Notes under the pieces: generated by a model
Told to the model about the DNA's origin: nothing
Seen by the model: the letters and a program-made list of their open reading frames with translations, nothing else
The model's database searches: none
In this document: positions 9,156-17,309 of the stretch, piece by piece
Numbering within the stretch: position 1 is the first letter of the stretch
Layout: each line of letters opens with the position of its first letter
Program-made: the position numbers and the translations under genes
Source of the DNA: Anaerohalosphaera lusitana
Lineage (GTDB): Bacteria; Planctomycetota; Phycisphaerae; Sedimentisphaerales; Anaerohalosphaeraceae
Length of the DNA stretch: 64,000 nucleotides
Assembly (NCBI RefSeq): GCF_002007645.1
Contig: NZ_CP019791.1
Span: 186,001-250,000 of the forward strand
Reading direction: 5' to 3'

Positions 9156-10007
9156 TCAATCTTTCGGCCCATACCGCAGGATAAAATCCACCGCTGTATC
9201 TACCACCACGCTGGTCAATGGAAAATGATGTCCGTGTGACACCTTCGTGCCTTCATCGATCGAAAGCACCAAGATCGGACCGTCCAGTTCACGGTAACGC
9301 TTCTGCAAAACTCGCGTATTCTCGTCAGGCGGCACAACAGTATCAGACTCAGACACCACATGCATCACAGGCACGCCAGCCTTTGCAAGCTCATCCAGGC
9401 CGTCGATTGGGTTACCCGTAAACTCACCCGCCGTCTCCTCCGTCAGTCCGTAAGCCTTCATGCATCTTTCCCAATCAGCGTCAGAACCGCGGCCTTGCCC
9501 TTTGCCGCCAGGCCAGCTTCTAATGTCGCACACTGGCGTATCACAGTAAATGCTCGCTACCTTGTCAGGATTTCGCTTGGCCCAGTTGTAGACGATCAGT
9601 CCGCCGCGACTTACGCCTTCCAGCACCACCTTCGCATTCAAATCATACTTGTCGATCATATGCTCATACATTTTGCTCCAGCGCTTGCATGCTTCGGGTC
9701 CGCCGTAAAGGTTTGCCACATTTATGAACGCGATATGATACCCCGCTTCGAGCAGCTTAACATCTATATCCGCATGATAGTTCGGGAACCTCGCACGCAA
9801 TACCCAAGGCTTGCCCGGCTCACACTCCTTCGGCGCGACAACATAGCAGGGTATCCCATCCAGCGCAAAATCATATTTCTCATAACCATTCCATGAAGAC
9901 TTCTTGCCCTCATACTCGATTGAGCCTTTACTCTGCGCGAATACAGGCAGTACGCAAACCAACACCAACAGTACAACGCTCATCGTTGTAAGTCTATAAT
10001 TTTTCAT
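9156..10007 (-). CDS. Secreted alpha/beta hydrolase (esterase/peptidase-like)
   Basis: Exported protein of 283 residues from 10007 (MKNYRLTTMSVVLLVLVCVLPVFAQ signal); the longer reading adds a charged head before the signal. The nucleophile elbow is LEGVSRGGLIVYNWA (G-x-S-x-G with Ser in GVSRG), with a probable acid in HVVSESDTVVPPDE and a histidine in KVSHGHHFPLTS near the C-terminus. This resembles small secreted prolyl-oligopeptidase-like hydrolases in planctomycetal sugar-degrading loci. The GH29 gene lies 10 bp upstream on the same strand, so the two likely form an operon that may remove ester and fucose decorations from one polymer. Confidence 0.77.
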   Translation of the reverse strand: MKNYRLTTMSVVLLVLVCVLPVFAQSKGSIEYEGKKSSWNGYEKYDFALDGIPCYVVAPKECEPGKPWVLRARFPNYHADIDVKLLEAGYHIAFINVANLYGGPEACKRWSKMYEHMIDKYDLNAKVVLEGVSRGGLIVYNWAKRNPDKVASIYCDTPVCDIRSWPGGKGQGRGSDADWERCMKAYGLTEETAGEFTGNPIDGLDELAKAGVPVMHVVSESDTVVPPDENTRVLQKRYRELDGPILVLSIDEGTKVSHGHHFPLTSVVVDTAVDFILRYGPKD

Positions 10008-10017
10008 TGTGCTAACC

Positions 10018-11418
10018 TCACGTACCGCAATTATAAACCGCAAGCCTTTTCACCAATGGATCGGCAACCGAATCAAGAACCGTCAGACGCACAGCATCCG
10101 CCTCGACCGGTGCAAACTTCTCGATACGCTTGTGTCCGACCGAGCGCCCTTTGCGGACCTGTTTCCACTGGCCTGCCTGCTTCGCTTCTACTGAATACTG
10201 ACGTATCCGCTCACCGCGCGCGATGTCTTCCTGTATCACCACATGATTGATCACTGTCCCCGGTTCCAGCTCGAGCACGACTTGCTTACCATAGCCTGAA
10301 GTACTCGCAATCTCCTCGCCAAACCGCCGCTGCACCTCATCACCCAACTCCTTACATCTTTCAACATCTGCATCCGGCACGAGCCCTCTCGTATCAGGCG
10401 TCAACCCAAGTATCAGCGTCGAGTTACGACCGACAGACTTGTAATACATGTTCATCAGAGCATCAAGCGAATATAACTTATGTTCGTCATTCGGCTCCCA
10501 GAACCACTCGTGATTGCGCAGCGGCGCATCCGACATCGCAGGGCACCACACCTTTCCATCCGCATCGCCATGCTTCAGCAGCCAAAATCGATCTTTCGCA
10601 AGCTCCGTGTTATGTTTCGACCACCCATCGTAAGGCATCATCGCCCAGCAGGGATAACCGACCGTACCTGTCTCACTCCCGCCCCAGCGCACATCCGCCC
10701 GCTGATGGTTATGATAGAATATGCAGTCCTTCTGGTACTTTTCGAATATCGAAAGCACATCAGGCCCGCCTTTATCCGGCCCATACGCTCCGCCGTCATA
10801 CCACAGCTCAAACAGATCGCCGTAGCGGCTGCAAATCTCCTCAGTCTCCTTTTCTATCAGCTCATTGTATTCCTGCTGCGTCAACGGGCTGCGGTCCGTC
10901 ACCTTGAAATCCCAAACACCCAGATGCGAGTTCCACCGTGTCCCCAGGTATATGCCGGGCTTGACACCATACTTCCTGCAGGATGCGACAAACTCACCTA
11001 CAATATCCCGCTTTCCCCTTCCCCACTCAACGGCCTTAAGACAGTAAGGATTCACATCGGACTGCCACAAACGAAAGCCCGACTCGTGACTGGCGGTCAG
11101 TATCGCAAAACGAGCATCCATGTTTTTCACGGCCCGCACCCATTGATCTGTGTCGAGGCGTTCAGGATTAAACTGGTTCACATCTTTGATCGGTCTTCGG
11201 CGTTCCCGGCTCTGGACATACCTGTCTTCATTAAAGGTATGCAACTCATAGCAAACAAGCACCCCTATCTCCGCCTGCTGCCATGCTAGCTGGGCCGCTG
11301 TGGGCATGGGCAGGTCGACCTCCGCCGCCCGCACCTTCTGATACTCGCTCTGACACGCACCCAGCATCAAAGACCCCGCCGCCGCGCCGCTCAACTTCAA
11401 AAAATCACGTCGATCCAT
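10018..11418 (-). CDS. Alpha-L-fucosidase, GH29, Tat/lipoprotein signal
   Basis: GH29 enzymes release alpha-linked L-fucose with retention. The start at 11418 is chosen because GGAGAG precedes it and it yields a twin-arginine signal, MDRRDFLKLSGAAAGSLMLGAC, which also ends in a lipobox-like LGAC. The mature enzyme has the family features: the active-site stretch FAILTASHESGFRLWQS, the sequence KPGIYLGTRW, and the nucleophile motif ELWYDGG (Asp208 from this start). The last 130 residues form a beta-sandwich-like appendage (VVLELEPGTVINHVVIQEDI), as in many GH29 proteins. It lies upstream of the secreted hydrolase in the same operon. The exact glycan cannot be read from sequence. Confidence 0.88.
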   Translation of the reverse strand: MDRRDFLKLSGAAAGSLMLGACQSEYQKVRAAEVDLPMPTAAQLAWQQAEIGVLVCYELHTFNEDRYVQSRERRRPIKDVNQFNPERLDTDQWVRAVKNMDARFAILTASHESGFRLWQSDVNPYCLKAVEWGRGKRDIVGEFVASCRKYGVKPGIYLGTRWNSHLGVWDFKVTDRSPLTQQEYNELIEKETEEICSRYGDLFELWYDGGAYGPDKGGPDVLSIFEKYQKDCIFYHNHQRADVRWGGSETGTVGYPCWAMMPYDGWSKHNTELAKDRFWLLKHGDADGKVWCPAMSDAPLRNHEWFWEPNDEHKLYSLDALMNMYYKSVGRNSTLILGLTPDTRGLVPDADVERCKELGDEVQRRFGEEIASTSGYGKQVVLELEPGTVINHVVIQEDIARGERIRQYSVEAKQAGQWKQVRKGRSVGHKRIEKFAPVEADAVRLTVLDSVADPLVKRLAVYNCGT

Positions 11419-11748
11419 TCCATACTCTCCGCATAACACCCGTATTTACCGCCACCATCCTAATATATACCGCCTTGCCGTCCAATTTAAATTACACATA
11501 CACCCTGCGTTACTAACACTGATATAGACTCCTCGGCACCCAAACGAACCCAATCGAACAAGATTCGTCAATCAAGTCTCCGCATCCGCCGACCCAATAA
11601 ACCGTCCGCCTGCCGATACCCGCCAGATTTTTATTGCAATACCCCCGCTTTTTCGTGAAAATTGCACGCCATATATAGTATCCTGTGCGGATTCATGAAC
11701 GACTTGCCGGCAAACAGCTTTAACCCGGCCTTAATATAGCTGCCCAAT
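11419..11748 (+). other. Divergent intergenic region
   Basis: About 330 bp between the divergent GH29 and LptF-like genes. It must hold promoters for both directions. It is AT-richer than the genes around it. A possible -10 (TATAGT) sits near 11677-11682 on the + strand, without a convincing -35. I see no RNA gene, repeat or short coding frame here. Confidence 0.4.
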
Positions 11749-13341
11749 ATGGTTTTTACCTTACATAGATATATTTTTCGCGAATTACTGCGAGTTTTCA
11801 TCCTCGCGGGCACCGCGCTGACGATAATGCTCAGCCTGACTATGATGCTGCGCCCCATCCAGGAATACGGCGTCGCACCCGAGCAGGCCGTCCATCTTTT
11901 CGGCTACTTCATACCCATAACGCTAACCTTCGTCCTGCCCATGGCCGCGATCTTCGCAGCCGCTTTGATATACGGACGATTTGCAAGCGACAACGAGCTG
12001 GACGCCTGCCGGGCAAGCGGCATCAGCATGTGGACCCTCATATATCCGGGCCTGATCCTCGCGATCGCGATATCCATGGCCTCGCTCGTGCTCAGCTTTC
12101 ACGTGGTCCCCGCATTCGTCCAGCGGGCGGAAAAGTCGATGAAGGACAACGCCAAGAACCTGCTCTTCCGAAACATAGAACGCAAAGGCTACTGCGAACT
12201 TCCGGATTCGAGCTACAAGCTTTACGCCGACAACGCCGTCCCTCAAAAGGACCTCCTTCAGGGCGTGGTCGTCGCTGAAACTACACAGACCGGCATTAAC
12301 CGCCTTGTAACCGCAGGCAGCGCGAAGATACTCATCGACGACAGCCGCGACCGCATCACCGTGGTTGCGACCGACTATTACCAGATCGACGACTTCGGCC
12401 AGGAAGCCTACACCGGCCGACTGCCCATCTCGAGCCCGTTCCCATCGCTCATGGAAGACGATATCAAGTTCCAGAAAGTCGAACGACTAAAGCAGATCCG
12501 TTCCGACATGATGAAATTCTCGCCGGTCCGCGAACTGGCGCTGCAGGCACGCGGCTATCTCGCCATTCAGTTGCTCGCCGAACAGGCCAACGCGGTAATG
12601 AACGGCCCCACCGCCGACCAGTTCCAGCTCGAAAACGCAAGCAGCATCATCTACTTCACCGCCGATAAACTCAACCCGCGAAGCGACTACAAGGTCGACA
12701 TCGAGGGCCCCATCCACGCTTACGAGATCGACAAGGCAACCCGCAGCCTCGTTTGCATATACGAAAGCCCCGCAGGCATGCTCCAGCTTCGCGACGAATC
12801 CCTCGATGCGACCATGGACATGCTGCTGGAAAATCCGACCTGGGACCGCGGCGAAGGTCTCACAGGCATCGCCGACAGCGAAGCGTTCCGCGACCTCGTC
12901 CTGCCGGACTCCATCACACAAAAGCTCAGCCGCAACAACTTGCTCCAGCAGATACCGCAGGTCACCACCTCGCTAGAATCCGAACCAACGCAGGCCCTCA
13001 AGGGCATTCTGTATCACCTCGACAAAGAAATATGGTCCACACGCAAGGCCATCCTCTCCGAAATACATTCCCGGCTCGTGCTCGGCATCGGCTGCATCGT
13101 CATTGTACTCATCAGCATCGCGCTGGGCATAAAGTTCCGCGGCGGCCACATCCTCAGCGCCTTCGGTGCCTCCGCCATACCCGCCGGCGCACTGGTGATC
13201 TTCATCATGTCCGGCAAGGAACTGACCAAAACCAAGAACGAAGCCATGCCCGAACAGACCGGCATCCTGGTCATGTGGGCGGGACTCGTAATACTCATGA
13301 TATTCGCTTTCCGACTCTATCGAAAGCTTCTGAAAACCTGA
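11749..13341 (+). CDS. lptF: LptF/LptG-family lipopolysaccharide export permease (long form)
   Basis: LptF and LptG form the membrane part of the LptB2FG transporter, which lifts lipopolysaccharide from the inner membrane to the LptC bridge. The protein has the YjgP/YjgQ layout: an N-terminal cytoplasmic helix with LHRYIFRELLRVF, three early transmembrane helices (about 12-35, 55-80, 98-122), a long periplasmic domain, and three C-terminal helices (about 440-525). At 530 residues it is about 150 longer than usual; the extra length lies in the periplasmic domain. It is followed after 7 bp by a second family member, so they make the two halves of one transporter. Which is LptF and which LptG is assigned by order only. 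Confidence 0.85.
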   Translation: MVFTLHRYIFRELLRVFILAGTALTIMLSLTMMLRPIQEYGVAPEQAVHLFGYFIPITLTFVLPMAAIFAAALIYGRFASDNELDACRASGISMWTLIYPGLILAIAISMASLVLSFHVVPAFVQRAEKSMKDNAKNLLFRNIERKGYCELPDSSYKLYADNAVPQKDLLQGVVVAETTQTGINRLVTAGSAKILIDDSRDRITVVATDYYQIDDFGQEAYTGRLPISSPFPSLMEDDIKFQKVERLKQIRSDMMKFSPVRELALQARGYLAIQLLAEQANAVMNGPTADQFQLENASSIIYFTADKLNPRSDYKVDIEGPIHAYEIDKATRSLVCIYESPAGMLQLRDESLDATMDMLLENPTWDRGEGLTGIADSEAFRDLVLPDSITQKLSRNNLLQQIPQVTTSLESEPTQALKGILYHLDKEIWSTRKAILSEIHSRLVLGIGCIVIVLISIALGIKFRGGHILSAFGASAIPAGALVIFIMSGKELTKTKNEAMPEQTGILVMWAGLVILMIFAFRLYRKLLKT

Positions 13342-13348
13342 CAGAACC

Positions 13349-14467
13349 ATGAAAATACTCGACAGATACGTCGCTAAAAATTTCCTGATCGGCTACTTCA
13401 TCGTCGCCGCCGTCCTCATCGGCCTGATCATCGTTGTCGACTTGTTCGTAAACCTCGACGAGTTCGCCGAAGCCTCCGACGCGGGCGCTGCGACCGTACT
13501 GTCGAACATCTTCAAGTTCTACTCCGCCCAGTCCGCAATCTACTTCCGCGACACGGCAGGCTTTATAACAGTCATCGCCGCCGTCTTCTCGCTGGGCAAA
13601 ATGACCAAGAACAACGAGCTGATCGCGATCATGGCCTCGGGCGTGAGCCTCAAGCGCGTGATCGCACCGATCATCCTGCTTGCCATCGCGCTGACCGGCC
13701 TGCTCGTCGTCGACCAGGAACTGATCATCCCCCGGCTTGCACCGACACTCGTACGCGACCACGACGCCATCGCGGGCAACGAAAGCTACGACGTCTGGTT
13801 CATGAAGGACTCGAAGGACTCGCTGATCTGCACCCCGAACTACACCGAAGCGGACCAAACGATGCACCAGCCCACCTTCATCCTCCGCAAGGAAACCGCG
13901 CCGGGCCGGTGGCAGGTCACGGGCATGATAAACGCCGAAAAAGCGAAATACGACCCCGAGAACAGCCGCTGGGAACTCGCCAACGGCCGACTCATCAAGC
14001 TGCACGGCAACCTCGAAGACATCAACTTCGGCCAGCGTCCCGAGCCCGTCCGCTACTACTCTTCCGACATCACCCCCTACGAGATCCCGCTGCGCAGGCA
14101 GGAAAGCTACAAACAATACCTCAGCACCTCCCAGCTTACCGCACTCGAAAGATTCGGCGGCCCGAACATCAAGGACCTCGCCGAGCTCATCCTGCAGAAA
14201 CAGACCCGCATCACCGACCCGATCATCAACTTCATCATGCTCCTGATCGCCCTGCCGGTGCTGGTCTGCCGCGACCCCAAACAGATGAAATCCGCGATCC
14301 TCAAAAGCTTCCTCATCACCACCGCATGCTTCATCACCGCAATCGCTTGCAAAATGATCGCAACGGAGGTCATCTTCAACCAGGTGAAACCCGAACTATG
14401 GGCCTGGCTGCCGGTAATGATCTTCCTCCCCGTCGCATTCCTCCAACTGGACTCCATGCGAACCTGA
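13349..14467 (+). CDS. lptG: LptF/LptG-family lipopolysaccharide export permease
   Basis: Second permease of the YjgP/YjgQ family, 372 residues, which is the normal size. It starts MKILDRYVAKNFLIGYFIVAAVL, with the typical amphipathic start and first helix, then helices near 60-85 and 100-122, a periplasmic beta-jellyroll-like domain (about 125-265), and three C-terminal helices (for example NFIMLLIALPVLVCRDP, then FLITTACFITAIAC). Its start lies 7 bp after the stop of the long paralogue, which points to one mRNA and a heterodimer. The ATPase LptB is not in the window. Confidence 0.88.
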   Translation: MKILDRYVAKNFLIGYFIVAAVLIGLIIVVDLFVNLDEFAEASDAGAATVLSNIFKFYSAQSAIYFRDTAGFITVIAAVFSLGKMTKNNELIAIMASGVSLKRVIAPIILLAIALTGLLVVDQELIIPRLAPTLVRDHDAIAGNESYDVWFMKDSKDSLICTPNYTEADQTMHQPTFILRKETAPGRWQVTGMINAEKAKYDPENSRWELANGRLIKLHGNLEDINFGQRPEPVRYYSSDITPYEIPLRRQESYKQYLSTSQLTALERFGGPNIKDLAELILQKQTRITDPIINFIMLLIALPVLVCRDPKQMKSAILKSFLITTACFITAIACKMIATEVIFNQVKPELWAWLPVMIFLPVAFLQLDSMRT

Positions 14468-14570
14468 CCAGCCCCGCCGGAAATAGATGTATTTCTAACT
14501 TGCCCCGATTATATCTAACTCGAATCCGCGTTTGAATTCTAATGAAGAGTATATTTAGAGAAAGGCGAGC

Positions 14571-15419
14571 ATGACTATAATCAACAAAAGGAACGTGCTC
14601 ACACTTTTTGCCTTGATAATGCTCATTGGATTGAATTCATGTAAAACAACTGATGCGAAGGATAGACGCAAGGAATTGAAGCTGATTAACTGGAATACGT
14701 TGTATTCTTTTAACCATAAGAGAAGTACTGGCTTGGGAGCAAACTGGATAAAGCAACAGGCCCCAGATGTACTTGGGCTTCAAGAGCTCAATGGCAATAC
14801 GGAAAAAAGCTTAAATGAAATGGCCAAGAGCTGGGGACATGAATATTCGGTTATATTGAAAGAAAAAGGCTTTCCGGTAGGCCTTACTTCAAGAGAACCT
14901 ATTGAAGTAATTGAAAGGAAAGTCGAAGGGTTCCATCACGGCCTTTTGCACTGTCGGACTTTTGGAATTCATTTTTTCGTAGTGCATTTTTGGCCTGGCA
15001 AAGATCACGAGGCCCGCTATATCTTGAACAAAGCAAAAGCATTGCTTGAGCGAGAGGAAAATGTAATTGTAATGGGGGACTTCAACAGCCACTCCAGGAA
15101 AGACAGCGATTTCCATGCAACAAAAGAATTTGAGCCTCTTTATGATGTCGTTGACATGTTTGAGAAAGCCGGTTTCGTAGATGTTGTCAACAAGCATGAC
15201 AAAAAGGCTCTGGTCTCTTTTGGCTCACCAATTTTGATTCCCAAATGGGCCAGTACAATGAAAGAAGTTAAAGCCCGGCAAGCACGAATTGATTTCATCT
15301 TTGCTGACAAGGCTTTAGCTGAAGCATCTTCGATGTCGACCATTTTACGCTCAGACAAGCTAGACAATATCTCAGATCATTATCCGGTTATTGCGAAGTT
15401 CAGTTTGCCGTTGCGCTAA
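14571..15419 (+). CDS. Endonuclease/exonuclease/phosphatase-family lipoprotein
   Basis: Protein of 282 residues with a lipoprotein signal (MTIINKRNVLTLFALIMLIGLNSC). The body has the DNase I-like fold signatures: LINWNTLY at the first strand, the metal-binding glutamate in VLGLQELNG, VMGDFNSHSRKDSD (Asp and Asn of the active site), and the closing ISDHYPVIAKF with the catalytic Asp-His. Members cut DNA or RNA or hydrolyse phosphoester bonds in lipids and inositol phosphates, so the substrate is not fixed by sequence. Base composition is clearly AT-richer than the genes on both sides and codon choice differs (many AAA, GAA, TTG), which suggests acquisition from elsewhere. Confidence 0.82.
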   Translation: MTIINKRNVLTLFALIMLIGLNSCKTTDAKDRRKELKLINWNTLYSFNHKRSTGLGANWIKQQAPDVLGLQELNGNTEKSLNEMAKSWGHEYSVILKEKGFPVGLTSREPIEVIERKVEGFHHGLLHCRTFGIHFFVVHFWPGKDHEARYILNKAKALLEREENVIVMGDFNSHSRKDSDFHATKEFEPLYDVVDMFEKAGFVDVVNKHDKKALVSFGSPILIPKWASTMKEVKARQARIDFIFADKALAEASSMSTILRSDKLDNISDHYPVIAKFSLPLR

Positions 15420-15439
15420 AAAATTCAATATAATATAAT

Positions 15440-15470
15440 GGGTCAGACACTCTTCACAATGTTCATAAGT
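15440..15470. repeat. Short repeat GGGTCAGACAC...ATGTTCATAAGT, copy 1
   Basis: The two words GGGTCAGACAC (15440-15450) and ATGTTCATAAGT (15459-15470), 8 bases apart, recur in inverted orientation at 41570-41599 with a similar gap. The first word resembles tips of REP-type elements mobilised by single-strand transposases, but no transposase is nearby. Confidence 0.5.
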
Positions 15471-15498
15471 AAGACAGTCCTCTTGCAACCCATCTTAG

Positions 15499-15540
15499 AA
15501 AAAAAGCCGATCATCGCATGCGTTAACAGCGACAATCGGC
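15499..15540 (-). terminator. Intrinsic terminator after thiC
   Basis: On the minus strand a GC-rich hairpin (outer arm GCCGAT pairing with ATCGGC at 15506-15540, extended inward with two G-T pairs) is followed by seven T (15499-15505). It sits just after the thiC stop and is the natural end of the riboswitch-thiC transcript. Confidence 0.8.
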
Positions 15541-15553
15541 CGGCATAAAGTCA

Positions 15554-15569
15554 TTTGAAACCGCTTCTA
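15554..15569. repeat. Solo end of the MITE-like element
   Basis: TTTGAAACCGCTTCTA here is identical to the right end of the 165-bp element at 20903-21067. It overlaps the last codon and stop of thiC. No partner end is seen within 200 bp, so it may be a remnant or a one-sided copy. Confidence 0.45.
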
Positions 15570-16868
15570 GAACTGATCCCGCACTTCGCGGTTGATCCGC
15601 ACGCTGCACCAGTCGCGTCCGCACATCGTGCAGTAATCCGCAGAATCCCCCGAGTCGGCGATCTGGCTGCGTGCACACGCTTCCTCGTGCATTCGCTGCG
15701 CGGTCTTCGGATCGAGCGATTCTGCGATATGCTTGTCCCACTCCAGATTCGCCCGCGCTTCGCTAAGTCTCCTGTCCCGTGCCGCCGCCTGGCCAAACCC
15801 CCGCGCCACATCCGCAGCATGCGCCGCGATCTTTGACGCGATCACACCCTGCCGTACATCGTCAACGTCCGGCAGACCCAGGTGCTCCCTCGGCGTCACA
15901 TAACAAAGGAACGAGGCCCCGTAAAACGCAGCCGCCGTCCCGCCAATCGCCGAAGTGATATGATCGTAACCCGGCGCACTGTCCGTCACGAGCGGTCCGA
16001 GCACATAGAACGGCGCATCATTGCAGATATCCTGCTGCAGCTCCATGTTCCGCTTGATCTGATCGTAAGGCACGTGCCCCGGCCCTTCGACCATCACCTG
16101 ACAGCCCTTCTCCTGCGCCCGCGAGGCCAGCTCGCCCAGCGTCCGCAGCTCCGCGATCTGTGCCTCGTCCGTCGCATCCGCACCGCATCCGGGCCGCAGC
16201 CCGTCACCCAGCGAGAACGCAACGTCATACTCACGCATGATATCACAAAGATCGTCAAACAGCTCGTACATCGGGTTCTGCCGATCGTGATGCACCATCC
16301 ATTTCGCCATCAGCGCACCGCCCCGGCTGACGATCCCGCACACACGTTTTTTCGTCAACGGCAGATGCTCACGCAGCAGCCCCGCGTGTATCGTGAAAAA
16401 GTCCACGCCCTGCTTGGCCTGCTTCTCGGCAACTTCCAGTATAGTCTTGTGATCGATATCCTCAACGCCCCGCCCGACGATAACCTCGTACACCGGTACC
16501 GTCCCGAACATCACCGGGCATTCCGCGATCAGCCGTTCGCGTATCGCGTCCAGATCCTCACCCGTGCTAAGATCCATCATCGCATCCGCACCGAGCGAGA
16601 TCGCCATCTTCATCTTCTCGATCTCACCATCCAGCGACGAACTGACATCGCTCGCGCCGATATTCGCGTTAATCTTCACAGAGACCGCACGGCCGATCGC
16701 CGCCGGCTCTAGATTGTCCGCAACGTGCACCTTGTTCGCCGGTATCACCAGCCGACCCGCCGCCAGCTCATCGCGTATCAGCTCCGCGCTCACGCCCTCG
16801 CGATCAGCGGTCCGCTTCATAACATCGCTAATCTTTCCCGCCCTTGCAATCTCTAACTGAGTCGCCAT
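15567..16868 (-). CDS. thiC: Phosphomethylpyrimidine synthase ThiC
   Basis: ThiC rearranges 5-aminoimidazole ribotide to hydroxymethylpyrimidine phosphate for thiamine, using S-adenosylmethionine and a [4Fe-4S] cluster. The 433-residue protein has the family body, with VYEVIVGRGVEDIDHKTILE, FFTIHAGLL, SLGDGLRPGC and MVEGPGHVPYDQI, and the C-terminal cluster motif CTMCGRDWC (C-x2-C-x4-C). It is the short bacterial form without the N-terminal extension. A TPP riboswitch and a terminator lie between 16949 and 17093 upstream, so expression falls when thiamine pyrophosphate is high. No other thi gene is in the window. Confidence 0.96.
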   Translation of the reverse strand: MATQLEIARAGKISDVMKRTADREGVSAELIRDELAAGRLVIPANKVHVADNLEPAAIGRAVSVKINANIGASDVSSSLDGEIEKMKMAISLGADAMMDLSTGEDLDAIRERLIAECPVMFGTVPVYEVIVGRGVEDIDHKTILEVAEKQAKQGVDFFTIHAGLLREHLPLTKKRVCGIVSRGGALMAKWMVHHDRQNPMYELFDDLCDIMREYDVAFSLGDGLRPGCGADATDEAQIAELRTLGELASRAQEKGCQVMVEGPGHVPYDQIKRNMELQQDICNDAPFYVLGPLVTDSAPGYDHITSAIGGTAAAFYGASFLCYVTPREHLGLPDVDDVRQGVIASKIAAHAADVARGFGQAAARDRRLSEARANLEWDKHIAESLDPKTAQRMHEEACARSQIADSGDSADYCTMCGRDWCSVRINREVRDQF

Positions 16869-16948
16869 AACTCGCCACCTTTACAAAACTGCGTCCGACC
16901 AGCCGACCGCCGCAAACGCGACAAACAACAAGCCCGAACTAAATCCAT

Positions 16949-16979
16949 AAAAAAAGCCGTCTCTCAAACGAGAAACGGC
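16949..16979 (-). terminator. Riboswitch-controlled terminator ahead of thiC
   Basis: On the minus strand GCCGTTTCTC pairs with GAGAGACGGC (10 bp, one G-T pair, 4-base loop) and is followed by seven T. It lies between the TPP aptamer and the thiC start codon, the position expected for the expression platform that stops transcription when TPP is bound. Confidence 0.88.
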
Positions 16980-17002
16980 CGAATGTCAAAATCTCAACTG
17001 CC

Positions 17003-17093
17003 GCCGCTTCCCTACGCAGGTACGCCAAAAGGCTATCCTGATCAGGTTCATAGGGACTGTCTCAGACCGGCAAAAAACCAGCCACCCCTAGCG
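17003..17093 (-). promoter_or_regulatory. TPP riboswitch (THI element)
   Basis: Read on the minus strand, the conserved blocks appear in order: TAGGGGTGGCTGG, then CTGAGA (in TCTGAGACAG), then CCCTATGAACCTGATCAGG, then a closing CGTAGGGAAG. These are the pyrimidine- and pyrophosphate-sensing helices of the TPP aptamer. The apical stem is of the short kind. It precedes a terminator and thiC. Confidence 0.95.
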
Positions 17094-17194
17094 AACACAA
17101 ACATTATACCCAACCCCCACCCCAACAGTCAATCCAATAAAATTTTTCCCCGAAACAGACCGCTCATTACATCAACAACCGACAATACCCGCGT

Positions 17195-17299
17195 TGTCAT
17201 CCCGGGCTTGACCCGGGATCCAGAGAACACGACGGGTACGCATGCACGACCAGAACAGCATTACGCCAACGAGTCCAGTCAAAAGGTCATGGCGCAAAA
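17195..17299 (+). repeat. Polar intergenic repeat (TGTCATCC family)
   Basis: Begins TGTCATCCCGGGC, contains the inverted repeat CCCGGG-CTTGAC-CCGGGATC, then the conserved tail CCAGAGAACAC, GCATGCACG, GCCAACG and TCATGGCGCAAAA. Related copies occur at 18567, 30859-31095, 32463-33172 and 38245-38492 in the same orientation, and at 41181-45393 in the opposite one. Confidence 0.8.
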
Positions 17300-17309
17300 A
17301 ACACCAACC

